Assembly (NCBI GenBank): GCA_016789905.1
Contig: JAEUQC010000158.1
Coordinates: forward strand, 1-64,000
Direction of reading: 5' to 3'
Origin: Bryobacterales bacterium
Lineage (GTDB): Bacteria > Acidobacteriota > Terriglobia > Bryobacterales > Bryobacteraceae
DNA: 64,000 nt
The position numbers and the translations under genes were made by a program. Under the pieces are notes generated by a model. The model worked only from the letters and a program-made list of their open reading frames with translations. It did not search any database and had not been told where the DNA came from. Position 1 is the stretch's first letter. The number at the start of each line of letters is the position of its first letter. Of the stretch, positions 40,382 through 48,760 are shown piece by piece.

Positions 40382-42618
40382 GCCGCGCTCGCTTTCCCCA
40401 CGTTCACCACCGCGTCCATTATGCACGACGCGCCTCCGAAGTTCACCGCCGCCACCACTTCGTCGATACTCTGCGATGGCACCAGGTCCCCGTCTCGCAC
40501 GCCCCGTCCGCCGCATACAGTCAGCAGCCGGGACCGATGTCCGAATCCGTGCGCCAGCATCACGCAGTCCTCCCGGATCGTCTCCGTCAATTGGGCCGGC
40601 GCTTCCACGCTGCCCACGCGTGACCACACCCGCACCCGCTCGCCGGCCTGAATGCCCAGCTTCGCCGCCAGCGATACCGAAAGAATGATGTTGTTCGAAC
40701 CCATCATCTCGTTCAGTATTTTGTTGTTCTGCGTCGAATTCCGTTTGTGGACCGCCGGAATAAACGTCAACAGATAGTACGGGTATTCCGCCGATGGCAG
40801 GTCCCGCTTCGGGTGCCATTGCGGCAGCGGCTCTCCGCCTTTTTCAAACTGCGGCACATAGATCTGGCACTTGCCGGTGCCGCCGGCCGTGGCGAACTGC
40901 TCGCGCGGCACAAACGCCTGTTCCTTCGTCAAAATGCCCACTTTGGCGAACTCCGCGAAGCTGGCGGCAATCCCGGCCCGCTTCACCTTTTCCTCCAGCA
41001 GCGTGTTCAGGTTTATGAACGAACCATCGGCGATTTTGAAGTAGTCCGGCGCCAGCCGTTTTCCCAGTTCCACCGCTACATAGCCGGCCCCTCGCGCTTC
41101 AAAGATCGGAGGCGCCACCGCCGTCCGCGCCACCACCTGCGGCACTTTGTTGTTGTACTCGCGGCTCACCACATCGTTGGTTTCCATGTAGATCGCCGAT
41201 GGCAGCGCGATATCGGACATGCTCACCGTATCGGTCGGCAGAAAGTCCATGGTCACCAGGAACGGAATGGTCGCCAGCGCTTTCTCCATCTGTGCCGGCT
41301 GCGGGAACCCCAGCGCCGTGTAGGCATTCACAAACGCGAACTTTGTCATCCCCGGGAACTTGTTCAATATCCCATCGGCCAGCGTACTGAACATTCCTCC
41401 GCCGTCTTCCAGCACAAACGGCAGCTTGTCTTTGCCATCAATCCGGCGTCCTTGCTTGGCCGGATACGCCGGCGGCGGGTATATCGCGTCCACCGCCGGA
41501 ACCGCCCACGACCGCGCGAAGTACCGGCCGCCAGGCCGGTCAATCGTGCCCGCCAGGATATTCAGAATCGATATCGCGTGGCTCAGTTGCGTCGAATTGG
41601 CGTAATTCGCCACCAGCGTCTTCTTGTGCGCCGGCACAATCGCCGCCCTGGCGGCGCCAAACTCGCGGGCGATCCTTCGAATATCGGCCGCCGCCACGCC
41701 GCTCTCCTGTGCCGCCCATTCCGGCGTGTAGGGCGCGAAGTGCTCACGGATCTTCGCCTCAAAGAGGCCAAAATTGGTGTAGGCGTCCACGAACGCTTTG
41801 TTGTAAATGTTCTCTTCCAGCAGCACCTGGATCATCGCCAGCGCCACCGCCAAATCCGTTCCCGGCTTAATGTTGTGCCACTCATCGGCGAACCGCGCCG
41901 TCGTGCTGTACTGCGGGTTGAAGCACACCACCTTCGCCCCTGCTGCCTTCCCGTTCACCAGGTCCGTGGCGTACACAATCTTTGACTTCGCCAGAATGTC
42001 CCAGCCAAACAGCAATATGTAGTCGGAGTTCTCAAAGTCCACGCACCACGATTTCCCGCCCGTCGTATAGCGCTGAATGATGCGGTCCGACAGGAAGCAT
42101 TCGTCAATATGGTCTATCCGGTTCACCACGCCCATCGCGTTCATGAACCGTGCGAACACATCCGGCCCCGGCAGCGTCACAAACAGCAGCGATTCGGCTC
42201 CGTAGTCCTTCTTCGCCGCCGCCATCTTCTCGGCGATCGTGTCCAGCGCTTCGGTCCACGAGATCCGTACCCATCCCGGGTCCTGGTCGAAGCCCTTTAC
42301 CGGATTGGTCCGTTTCATCGGATACTTCAGCCGGTCTGGATCATAGAGGAATCCCGCCGCCGAAGCGCCCTTCCCGCAAAGCTTGCCCTTCCCCGACAGG
42401 TCGCCCGGCAGCCCTTCCACAAAACGGACAACGCCGTCCTCCACCGTTACTTTCATTCCGCACGCCGGCGAACAAATTCCGCACGCCGTCGTGATGGTCT
42501 GCACCGTTGCCCCCGGTCGCGAGGCAGGTTTGAAAATGTCATCGAGCCCGGCGAACAATGGCGAAGCCGCCAGCGCGCCTCCCGCCGTTCGAAATAGATT
42601 TCTCCTCGTTAAAGACAT
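40378..42618 (-). CDS. Molybdopterin oxidoreductase catalytic subunit, Tat-exported
   Basis: A 746-residue DMSO-reductase family enzyme. The twin-arginine signal is LTRRNLFRTAGGALAASPLF. A [4Fe-4S] site follows (CGICSPACGMKV with the fourth Cys in GKLCGKG). The N-terminal cofactor-binding domain contains VNRIDHIDECFLSDR, where the Cys could be the molybdenum ligand, and the C-terminal cap holds NRVRVWSRVG-like strands. It most resembles polysulfide, thiosulfate and related reductases, but the substrate cannot be told. It works with the FeS subunit encoded 3 bases upstream and the chaperone downstream. Confidence 0.9.
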   Translation of the reverse strand: MSLTRRNLFRTAGGALAASPLFAGLDDIFKPASRPGATVQTITTACGICSPACGMKVTVEDGVVRFVEGLPGDLSGKGKLCGKGASAAGFLYDPDRLKYPMKRTNPVKGFDQDPGWVRISWTEALDTIAEKMAAAKKDYGAESLLFVTLPGPDVFARFMNAMGVVNRIDHIDECFLSDRIIQRYTTGGKSWCVDFENSDYILLFGWDILAKSKIVYATDLVNGKAAGAKVVCFNPQYSTTARFADEWHNIKPGTDLAVALAMIQVLLEENIYNKAFVDAYTNFGLFEAKIREHFAPYTPEWAAQESGVAAADIRRIAREFGAARAAIVPAHKKTLVANYANSTQLSHAISILNILAGTIDRPGGRYFARSWAVPAVDAIYPPPAYPAKQGRRIDGKDKLPFVLEDGGGMFSTLADGILNKFPGMTKFAFVNAYTALGFPQPAQMEKALATIPFLVTMDFLPTDTVSMSDIALPSAIYMETNDVVSREYNNKVPQVVARTAVAPPIFEARGAGYVAVELGKRLAPDYFKIADGSFINLNTLLEEKVKRAGIAASFAEFAKVGILTKEQAFVPREQFATAGGTGKCQIYVPQFEKGGEPLPQWHPKRDLPSAEYPYYLLTFIPAVHKRNSTQNNKILNEMMGSNNIILSVSLAAKLGIQAGERVRVWSRVGSVEAPAQLTETIREDCVMLAHGFGHRSRLLTVCGGRGVRDGDLVPSQSIDEVVAAVNFGGASCIMDAVVNVGKASAA

Positions 42619-42621
42619 ACG

Positions 42622-43173
42622 TCACCTCGATGACCCTTTCCATGTGTTCTCCACAAACCGGATGCGCGGCCGCGTCGAATGCGGATACGGAAAGTTCACC
42701 GTCTCCACGTTCCCCTTCTGTTCCATCTCCTCCACCGGAACAAACTGCAGCGCCCCGGTCGGGCAGATCGTTGCACACGCCGGCTGCAGCCCGGCGTCCA
42801 GCCGGTCCACACACATCGTGCACTTCATCATCTTTTTGGTCTTCGGGTTCAGCACCGGCGCTCCGTAGGGACAGAACTCCTGGCATACCCCGCAGCCGAT
42901 ACACTTGGCGGCGTCAATCAGCACCGCCCCGTCGGCGGCCCGCCGGGAAATCGCCTTCGTCGGGCACACAAACATGCAGTAGGGCCGGTCACAGTGATTA
43001 CACGCCCAGGACAGTGCCTGGGTCTTCACCGCCGGGTACTTTCCAATTTCAAAGGTGCGAACTTTGCGGAATTGAACGCCAGTGTCGAGGTTGTTCCATT
43101 GCTTGCACGCCGCTTCGCAAGCGCGGCACTCGATACACCGCTTTTCATCCAACAGCCAGCCGTATTGAGGCAT
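42622..43173 (-). CDS. FeS electron-transfer subunit of molybdoenzyme (DmsB/PhsB-like)
   Basis: A 183-residue protein with four clusters of cysteines: CIECRACEAACKQW, CNHCDRPYCMFVCPTKAI, CIGCGVCQEFCPYGAP and CTMCVDRLDAGLQPACATICPTGAL. This is the standard four [4Fe-4S] layout of DmsB/PhsB/NrfC subunits that link the catalytic subunit to a quinol-oxidising membrane anchor. It is the first gene of the operon. No anchor (NrfD/DmsC/PhsC) lies within the operon or beside it. Confidence 0.9.
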   Translation of the reverse strand: MPQYGWLLDEKRCIECRACEAACKQWNNLDTGVQFRKVRTFEIGKYPAVKTQALSWACNHCDRPYCMFVCPTKAISRRAADGAVLIDAAKCIGCGVCQEFCPYGAPVLNPKTKKMMKCTMCVDRLDAGLQPACATICPTGALQFVPVEEMEQKGNVETVNFPYPHSTRPRIRFVENTWKGSSR

Positions 43174-43322
43174 ATGCGCGTAGTAACTCCTCCTCGCAGT
43201 GGTGCACGCGCTTTGCCAGCCTCAAACTGCCTGTTTACAGTGGGTTCGGAATCGCTCCCGCCGGGGCATTTCACCCTTTGGGGAAAATCTTGTCACCATT
43301 TGGCGCAGCCTGAATCTTCAAA

Positions 43323-43360
43323 ACTTAGGGCGCTCGTCGTGTCTCTATAGCGCCCTAAGT
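43323..43360 (-). terminator. Intrinsic terminator overlapping the end of the YIP1-TPR gene
   Basis: A perfect 12-bp stem (ACTTAGGGCGCT / AGCGCCCTAAGT) encloses 14 nt. On the minus strand it is followed by TTTTG. The right arm contains the last codons of the YIP1-TPR gene, whose stop is at 43345. Confidence 0.75.
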
Positions 43361-44622
43361 GCTTGTTTTGCTTGGCTTTCCCAGCGGGATAGCTCCGCTC
43401 GCCTAAACCGCGGCGCGCCTTTCACGCATTCAATCGCCTGCTCATACGCCGCCCGGGCCTCCGCCTTTCGGCTCGCCGCCTCCAGCGCCCGTCCCTGCAG
43501 CACCAACCCCTCCGGGTCATACTCCCGCGCCTTCACATAATGGCCCAAATACCGCAAGGCCTCATCGATCTGCCCCGCGTTCAACGCCACCGCCCCCAAC
43601 TCCCGCCACACCTCATGGCTCGATAACTTCGGGTCAATCGTCGCGCCCTGCTCCAGTAGTGTCCGCGCCTCTTCCCCCCGCCCCTCCTGGTGCCGCAGCA
43701 GCTTCCCCAGTTGGAACAGCGTTTCCGGCTCTTTCGGATCAATCGCCAGCGCCTTCCGGAACCGTTCTTCCGCCTCCACCGGCAACCGCCGCTGCGCGTA
43801 CAGCAACCCCAGTTGGTAATGCGCGTCGGCGTCGTGCGGGTTTGTCGTCGCTAACTCCAACTGCCGCTTAAACTGCTGCCGTTCCGACAACCCTCCCCCC
43901 AGCGCCATCAAGTCCCCGCCAAACATCCGGTAGCCATAGAACAACAACCACGGCGAAGCCAGCATATACAGCAGATTCGTCGAATGCGCAAAGAATCGGG
44001 ACGCAATCGCGCTGACAATCACCCCCGCCACCGCCGTCGCCGCTGCGCGTCCCATCCCCGCTCCCATTACCGTCGCCAGCACCGGCGCCGCCAGCGCCAC
44101 GAATACAGTCAGCCCCACACCCTGCAGCGCCGTCACCGTCCCTGCCCCCGCCGCCGCGGACCACCAGACAAACACCAGCGGTAAATGCGCCGCCGTCCAT
44201 GCAAACAGCAGCCCGGCCAGCGCCGGCAGGTAGTCGCGGAACAGAATGGTCATCCCCCCGCCCAGGTGTTCCCATGCCGCCAGCACCAGAATGCAGAACG
44301 GGACAAACGCCACTGCCAATAGCAGTAGTACCTGCAAGCCCGTAGCAAAGTACCGCCCGCGCAACTCCGCCGCCGCCGCTCGCTGCATCGCCTGAAATTG
44401 CTCCAGCGTCACTTGATCAGTCACCGGCGCCGCTCCCAACGCCTGCATTCGCGCGCTGAACTCCGCCGCCTCCACGCCATCGGCCGCCATCGATATCGCG
44501 AGCGCCACCACCGCCGCCGCTACCACCGCGAACAGAAAACTGCCATGGTCCAACACCATCGACGCAGCCCTGCGCGGATTCACATAAAACTGAAACAAGG
44601 CGCGGAACTGTTCGGCGATCAT
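43345..44622 (-). CDS. YIP1-like membrane protein with C-terminal TPR domain
   Basis: A 425-residue protein. The first 250 residues carry about five hydrophobic segments arranged as in YIP1-domain proteins (from FLFAVVAAAVVALAISMAA to NLLYMLASPWLLFYGYRMF). The last 170 residues form TPR units (DAHYQLGLLYAQRRLPVEAEERFRKALAIDPK and LFQLGKLLRHQEGRGEEARTLLEQ, in part), expected in the cytoplasm. The function is unknown; similar fusions are common in Acidobacteria. It ends in its own terminator and is separated from the TonB receptor by 30 bases upstream. Confidence 0.8.
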   Translation of the reverse strand: MIAEQFRALFQFYVNPRRAASMVLDHGSFLFAVVAAAVVALAISMAADGVEAAEFSARMQALGAAPVTDQVTLEQFQAMQRAAAAELRGRYFATGLQVLLLLAVAFVPFCILVLAAWEHLGGGMTILFRDYLPALAGLLFAWTAAHLPLVFVWWSAAAGAGTVTALQGVGLTVFVALAAPVLATVMGAGMGRAAATAVAGVIVSAIASRFFAHSTNLLYMLASPWLLFYGYRMFGGDLMALGGGLSERQQFKRQLELATTNPHDADAHYQLGLLYAQRRLPVEAEERFRKALAIDPKEPETLFQLGKLLRHQEGRGEEARTLLEQGATIDPKLSSHEVWRELGAVALNAGQIDEALRYLGHYVKAREYDPEGLVLQGRALEAASRKAEARAAYEQAIECVKGAPRFRRAELSRWESQAKQALRAL

Positions 44623-44652
44623 AGTGTCTCCATTATCGCCATCCCGCGACCG

Positions 44653-47046
44653 CTACCAGAAAAGCCGCAGTTTCACCCCCGCCGTCCGCGGCTGAATCAC
44701 CCGCGTGCCAACAAAGATCGACTGAAAGTTGTACAGCGCCGTCGTGTTGGCGATGTTCATCAGTTGGAAACTCAAGTCCCACACTTTTTTATCCCCCCGG
44801 TAGTGGTCGTGGCCCACCGAAAGGTCACCCACCGTGCGCGGCCGCACCCGTGTCGGGTCGCTGCCCAGGTTCACGTACGGCAGCAAATCGGCGTAGTCCG
44901 GATCCCGCACCACTTCCACCGGGTCCGACGGGTTGGACACCAGCCCGGAATCGTAGCGCATCGATAGCGACGCCCACCATGTCCGCTTCCACGCATAGTT
45001 CAACATCCCGTGAACGCCCAGCGTCTGGTCATGGTCAATAATGAACGGCCCCGCGCTCAACGAATCCACCGCGCTCGACCCCAGGAACAGCCCGCCTGTA
45101 AATGGCGGGGTCACTATGGCCCGGTAATGCGTAAAACTCATCGAACCGGAAAACCCGGCCACCGGCAAAAAGTTGAACCGCCCCTCCACTCCGTTCACTC
45201 GCGATTGTGCCAGCGTGATGGGAAAGATGATCCCCGTGTTCAGGAAGTTGTCGTTGTCCTGCAGGTCCCGCGACCGCTTGTGGTAGAACGACCCGCTGAA
45301 GCCGATGTTCTTCGTGATCGTCTGCTGCACGCCCGTTTCAAAGAAGTCCTGCCGCTCCGGCCGCATAATGACGGCACCCCCGCCGAAGGCTTCCCTCACC
45401 GCGTCCGGCGCCAGCAGTCCCGCCTGCTGCGAACTCGATAGCAGCAGGTTTTCGTTCGGCGGCGTCTGGTAGTTGCGGTTGTAGGAGGCGCGGAACACCG
45501 TTCCCGTTTCCTTCACGTGGAACGCCAGCCCCAGACGCGGTTGCAGTTGGGTCCCCTTGGCCACAAACCGGTAATTGTCGTACCGCAGTCCCAACGAAAC
45601 CTGCAATCGTCCCAGCCGGATCCGGTCCTGCACAAAGCCCGTATCCAGGCCTCCAGTCAGCTTTCCGGCGAACTGAAACAGCCGTCCGCCGCGGCTCAAA
45701 TCGTGCGGCCTCAGCCCCGGCAAATACTCCTCGCTATCCGGAGCATTGAACCCCGGATCGGTGATGCCAAAAGAAAAATGTTCGCTGATCGGCACCCGCT
45801 GGCTATCGGCACCCATGCGCAGGTTGTGCCGCCCCGCCATCCGGTTGTAACGAACCGAAAGCGTAACCGTCGATAAGTGCCGTGCCTGCGACGCCGTCAC
45901 CGGAGTGTCTCCCGCGCTCGGGTTCAATTGCGCGATCGCCGTCCGGTACGATGCCGTCGCGTCCAGCGTCGATTTCGCGTCGATCGTCCGCACCCAACCC
46001 ACCGACGCCGCGAAGTCGCGCAACCCCTGCCGCTGCTCCTGCAGGTTGGCATGTTGCGACCGCAGGTTCGCCAACTGAAATGAACTTCTGCCCGCCATCA
46101 GGTTCAGCCGTAATGTGTCCCGTGAACTGGCCTGGTAGTCGAACCGCGTAAACGCCCGTTCCGAATTGCCCCCGTTCTGCAGGTTGTCAAGCGATACCGA
46201 ATCCAGAAACCGGTTCGATTTCAGCATGTTCACCGACGCGAAGTAGCCGAATTTTGCCGTCCCCCCTTGCGCCTGCGTCACTTGCGAATAGGTGTCGAAC
46301 CCGGCCGCGTAGAACTGCGTCGAACCCATCGCCTTCCGCCCGCTTCCCATTCCTGTGCGCGTCGTAATGTTGGCCACACCGGAAACTTTGTTCCCGTACT
46401 CGGCCGGCACATCGCCCGTAAAAAGCTCTATGTTCTGCACAATGGTAGGGTCCACCGAATTGGCGAACGCTCCGGTCAATTGATCGGATATTGGCATCCC
46501 ATCAATCACGTAGGTCATCTGGTTGTGCGCCCCGCGAGGATGGATCGCGCCATTGGCGTTTGCCGCAAAGCCCGGAAAGCTCAGCAATACACTCTCAATT
46601 CCACGCCCCGAAGCCTGCGAAGGCAGATGCGCGAAACTCGCCGCGTCCAGTTCCGTGCGCGTTCCTGTGGCTTCCGTATCAATCGTCGCCCGAATCTCCG
46701 ACGCCGTCACATCGATCGCCGTCCCCTGCCCGGCGATGGTCAGCGTGGCGTCCAGTTTGAACGGAACATTCGTCCGCAAGCTGATCGTCTGCTGCTTCAC
46801 ATCGAATCCGGCCTTTTCCACCCGCAGCGTATAGGTCTGGAAGGGCACATTGACGAACTGGAAGTGCCCGTCGTCGCCAGTGGTCACCTGATTGTTGTAT
46901 CCGGTCAGCGCGTTCGATAGCTTTACCACCGCGCCAGGAATGGCGCTGCCGGCCGGGTCAAGTACGTCGCCCAGCAAAGTGGCGGTCGTCTGCGCAAATA
47001 CGGGAAATGCAAATAGGGCTATGCCCCAAATGGGAATGCGAAACAC
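44653..47046 (-). CDS. TonB-dependent receptor, shorter Oar-like type
   Basis: A 797-residue outer-membrane protein starting at GTG 47046, with AGGAG 8 nt upstream. A signal peptide (to VFAQ) precedes a CarboxypepD_reg domain (LLGDVLDPAGSAIPGAVVKL), a plug with RGIESVLLSFPGFAANANGAIHPRGAHNQMTYVIDGMPI (in part) and the NITTRTGMG segment, and a barrel of about 550 residues ending LRLFW. The plug has a well-kept DGMPISDQLTG loop, closer to canonical siderophore or metal receptors than the other two receptors in this window. A small His-containing membrane protein is encoded just upstream on the same strand. Confidence 0.92.
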   Translation of the reverse strand: MFRIPIWGIALFAFPVFAQTTATLLGDVLDPAGSAIPGAVVKLSNALTGYNNQVTTGDDGHFQFVNVPFQTYTLRVEKAGFDVKQQTISLRTNVPFKLDATLTIAGQGTAIDVTASEIRATIDTEATGTRTELDAASFAHLPSQASGRGIESVLLSFPGFAANANGAIHPRGAHNQMTYVIDGMPISDQLTGAFANSVDPTIVQNIELFTGDVPAEYGNKVSGVANITTRTGMGSGRKAMGSTQFYAAGFDTYSQVTQAQGGTAKFGYFASVNMLKSNRFLDSVSLDNLQNGGNSERAFTRFDYQASSRDTLRLNLMAGRSSFQLANLRSQHANLQEQRQGLRDFAASVGWVRTIDAKSTLDATASYRTAIAQLNPSAGDTPVTASQARHLSTVTLSVRYNRMAGRHNLRMGADSQRVPISEHFSFGITDPGFNAPDSEEYLPGLRPHDLSRGGRLFQFAGKLTGGLDTGFVQDRIRLGRLQVSLGLRYDNYRFVAKGTQLQPRLGLAFHVKETGTVFRASYNRNYQTPPNENLLLSSSQQAGLLAPDAVREAFGGGAVIMRPERQDFFETGVQQTITKNIGFSGSFYHKRSRDLQDNDNFLNTGIIFPITLAQSRVNGVEGRFNFLPVAGFSGSMSFTHYRAIVTPPFTGGLFLGSSAVDSLSAGPFIIDHDQTLGVHGMLNYAWKRTWWASLSMRYDSGLVSNPSDPVEVVRDPDYADLLPYVNLGSDPTRVRPRTVGDLSVGHDHYRGDKKVWDLSFQLMNIANTTALYNFQSIFVGTRVIQPRTAGVKLRLFW

Positions 47047-47102
47047 GTCGAAATCTCCTAATACGGGCGTTGGTTTCCGGGCGTAAGCCCGGCGCGCGGC
47101 GA

Positions 47103-47414
47103 TCAGGAAATGGTTGGCGGGGCGCGGTCACGCGCAATCCGAACACGGTCGCCGGCGGGGGACTGCGCCTTGTCGGCCAAGCCCGCTTCCAACATGTGCG
47201 CTACCGGCGCCAACACTACGGCGGCCTCGGCCAGCGACACCATCTGGTGCTCCAGGTTGTTAAACGAACACGTGTTGGTTTTGCCCAACTTGTGCTGGTG
47301 CAGCGGAGAAAACAGCGCAACGCCAAAAAACAGCAACAGAATCGACAGCAATACGGCCAACCGCGCCCGGGAGGGCGTTGCTGCGCGGCCGAATCGTGTA
47401 GGGAAGTCTGTCAC
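47103..47414 (-). CDS. 103-aa membrane protein with His/Cys segment
   Basis: A small protein with one membrane helix (ARLAVLLSILLLFFGVALFSPL) followed by an extracytoplasmic HQHKLGKTNTCSFNNLEHQ segment containing His and Cys residues, then a second weakly hydrophobic part. No family is recognised. It lies 56 bases upstream of the TonB receptor gene on the same strand, so the two may be cotranscribed. The His/Cys segment could bind metal, in line with a metal-linked receptor, but this is conjecture. Confidence 0.65.
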   Translation of the reverse strand: MTDFPTRFGRAATPSRARLAVLLSILLLFFGVALFSPLHQHKLGKTNTCSFNNLEHQMVSLAEAAVVLAPVAHMLEAGLADKAQSPAGDRVRIARDRAPPTIS

Positions 47415-47441
47415 TGGTTCCCTAGCAGTGTAGCATCCGCC

Positions 47442-48572
47442 CTACCGGTGCCGCGTGCGTAGCGCGAAGTAGGCTAGTACCGGCGGTCCCACCAGCCATA
47501 TCGAGGATGGCTCCGGCACGCCGCCTCCGCCGGGCGTATCCGCACTCATCATCGCCTGTGGTGCCGGGCCGAGTGGCGTCAGCAGAAACGCCTGCTCCAG
47601 GCCATTCAGCAGGCCTCTTCCTACAATCTGGCCGCTGTTGTTCATGCCATACGCAGCCAGCAACTGCCATTCCGAATTCGCCCCCAGCAGTGTGTTCAGG
47701 TCGTACAGCGTGCCATTGTCATAAAGGAATGCCGCCGTTCCCGCCTCCGTGTTCACGTCCGAGTAGCCGGCCACTTGCCCGGCCGCGTTAATCGCGTAGG
47801 CGTAACTGTTTGCGCCTCCCAATGTGCCCAGCCCCGTCGCCGTCTGCCCGCTCCAAACCGTCGCCTGCAGCCTCCCGTCGGCTCGTTGCGCGTGGCCAGC
47901 CACCGCTCCCGTATCGCTGATCGCCATCCCATACGAGTTCCATCCGCCCTGCCCGGCCAGCAGCGTCACGCTTCCGTCCGCCGCCGCCAAAAACGCACGA
48001 AACGCCCCGCTTGCCGCTTCCGCCGTTCCCGCCGCCGCCCCGCCGCTGTTGATCGCGTTCGCGCTGCTCCACGCGCCCCCGCCGGGCTGCCCCAGCGATG
48101 TCATTGTGCCGTTCCGCGTCACAAATGCGTAGCCAACTCCATTCGCGTCAATCCCCATTCCCGCCGCGTCCCCATTCCCGTTCATCCCCTGTATATAGCT
48201 GCCCCGCGTCGCCACCGGGTTTCCCGCACTGTCCCAAACCACCCCCGACGCCGTTTGCACCATGTCCGTGAAACCGCCGGCCTGCCCGGCGCCGCTAATC
48301 GCCGCCGCCCACGTCTGCACCGCCCCAGCCGGCAGCGCCAGCGTCGTCACCGTTCCGTCCTGCCACAAATACGCCCTCGACGTCCCATCGGCGGCAATAT
48401 AATTCCCAACAACCGCCCCGGCCCCGTTTATCGCTGTTGCCGTGCTCCCATAGCCCGCCGGTCCAATCGCTTGCACCTGGTATACGGGCACGCCCAACAC
48501 AGGTATCCCCATTGCGCCAATAGCCATTAATGCGACGCACATCCTGTGCGAAATACTTCTGCCGAGCATCAT
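47442..48572 (-). CDS. PEP-CTERM secreted protein with HAF-type repeats
   Basis: A 376-residue exported protein. After the signal (MCVALMAIGAMGIPVLG) come repeats of the extracellular HAF type (AINGAGAVVGNYIAADG, AISDTGAVAGHAQRADGR, AINAAGQVAGYSDVN, GMNNSGQIVGRG). The C-terminus is a PEP-CTERM sorting signal: VPEPSS, a hydrophobic stretch and a basic RTRHR end. Exosortase would cleave it; no exosortase gene is in this window. The start is uncertain; the frame extends to 48638, and the ATG pair at 48572/48569 was chosen for the signal peptide. Confidence 0.85.
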   Translation of the reverse strand: MMLGRSISHRMCVALMAIGAMGIPVLGVPVYQVQAIGPAGYGSTATAINGAGAVVGNYIAADGTSRAYLWQDGTVTTLALPAGAVQTWAAAISGAGQAGGFTDMVQTASGVVWDSAGNPVATRGSYIQGMNGNGDAAGMGIDANGVGYAFVTRNGTMTSLGQPGGGAWSSANAINSGGAAAGTAEAASGAFRAFLAAADGSVTLLAGQGGWNSYGMAISDTGAVAGHAQRADGRLQATVWSGQTATGLGTLGGANSYAYAINAAGQVAGYSDVNTEAGTAAFLYDNGTLYDLNTLLGANSEWQLLAAYGMNNSGQIVGRGLLNGLEQAFLLTPLGPAPQAMMSADTPGGGGVPEPSSIWLVGPPVLAYFALRTRHR

Positions 48573-48746
48573 TGCTGAAACCAGCCTTTCCTGAAGCCGA
48601 ACCCATTCAGGCGCTTGCGGTGGCACGCCAAACTGCAATTGCGGATCTCCCTCAGTGTGCCTGGGAATTTCAGAGAAAGCGAGCAGGAAAATCCCTATAA
48701 AGGGCCTACTTCGTAAGGCATAGATGGGGATAGGCCGGGAATAAGT

Positions 48747-48752
48747 TATGAT
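48747..48752 (+). promoter_or_regulatory. Candidate -10 box of the DASS transporter gene
   Basis: TATGAT ends 8 nt before the GTG at 48761, the same spacing as at kup. No Shine-Dalgarno site or -35 was found. Confidence 0.35.
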
Positions 48753-48760
48753 ATCCCTCC

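Noticed and set aside
40747..41985. 412-codon Arg-rich frame on the plus strand
   Set aside because: Antisense to the molybdopterin oxidoreductase gene with no recognisable domain.
48619..48637. Sigma-54-like promoter (TGGCACG then TGCA) on the plus strand
   Set aside because: The GG to GC spacing is one base too long, and it is 120 bases from the DASS gene and points away from the PEP-CTERM gene, for which such promoters are known.
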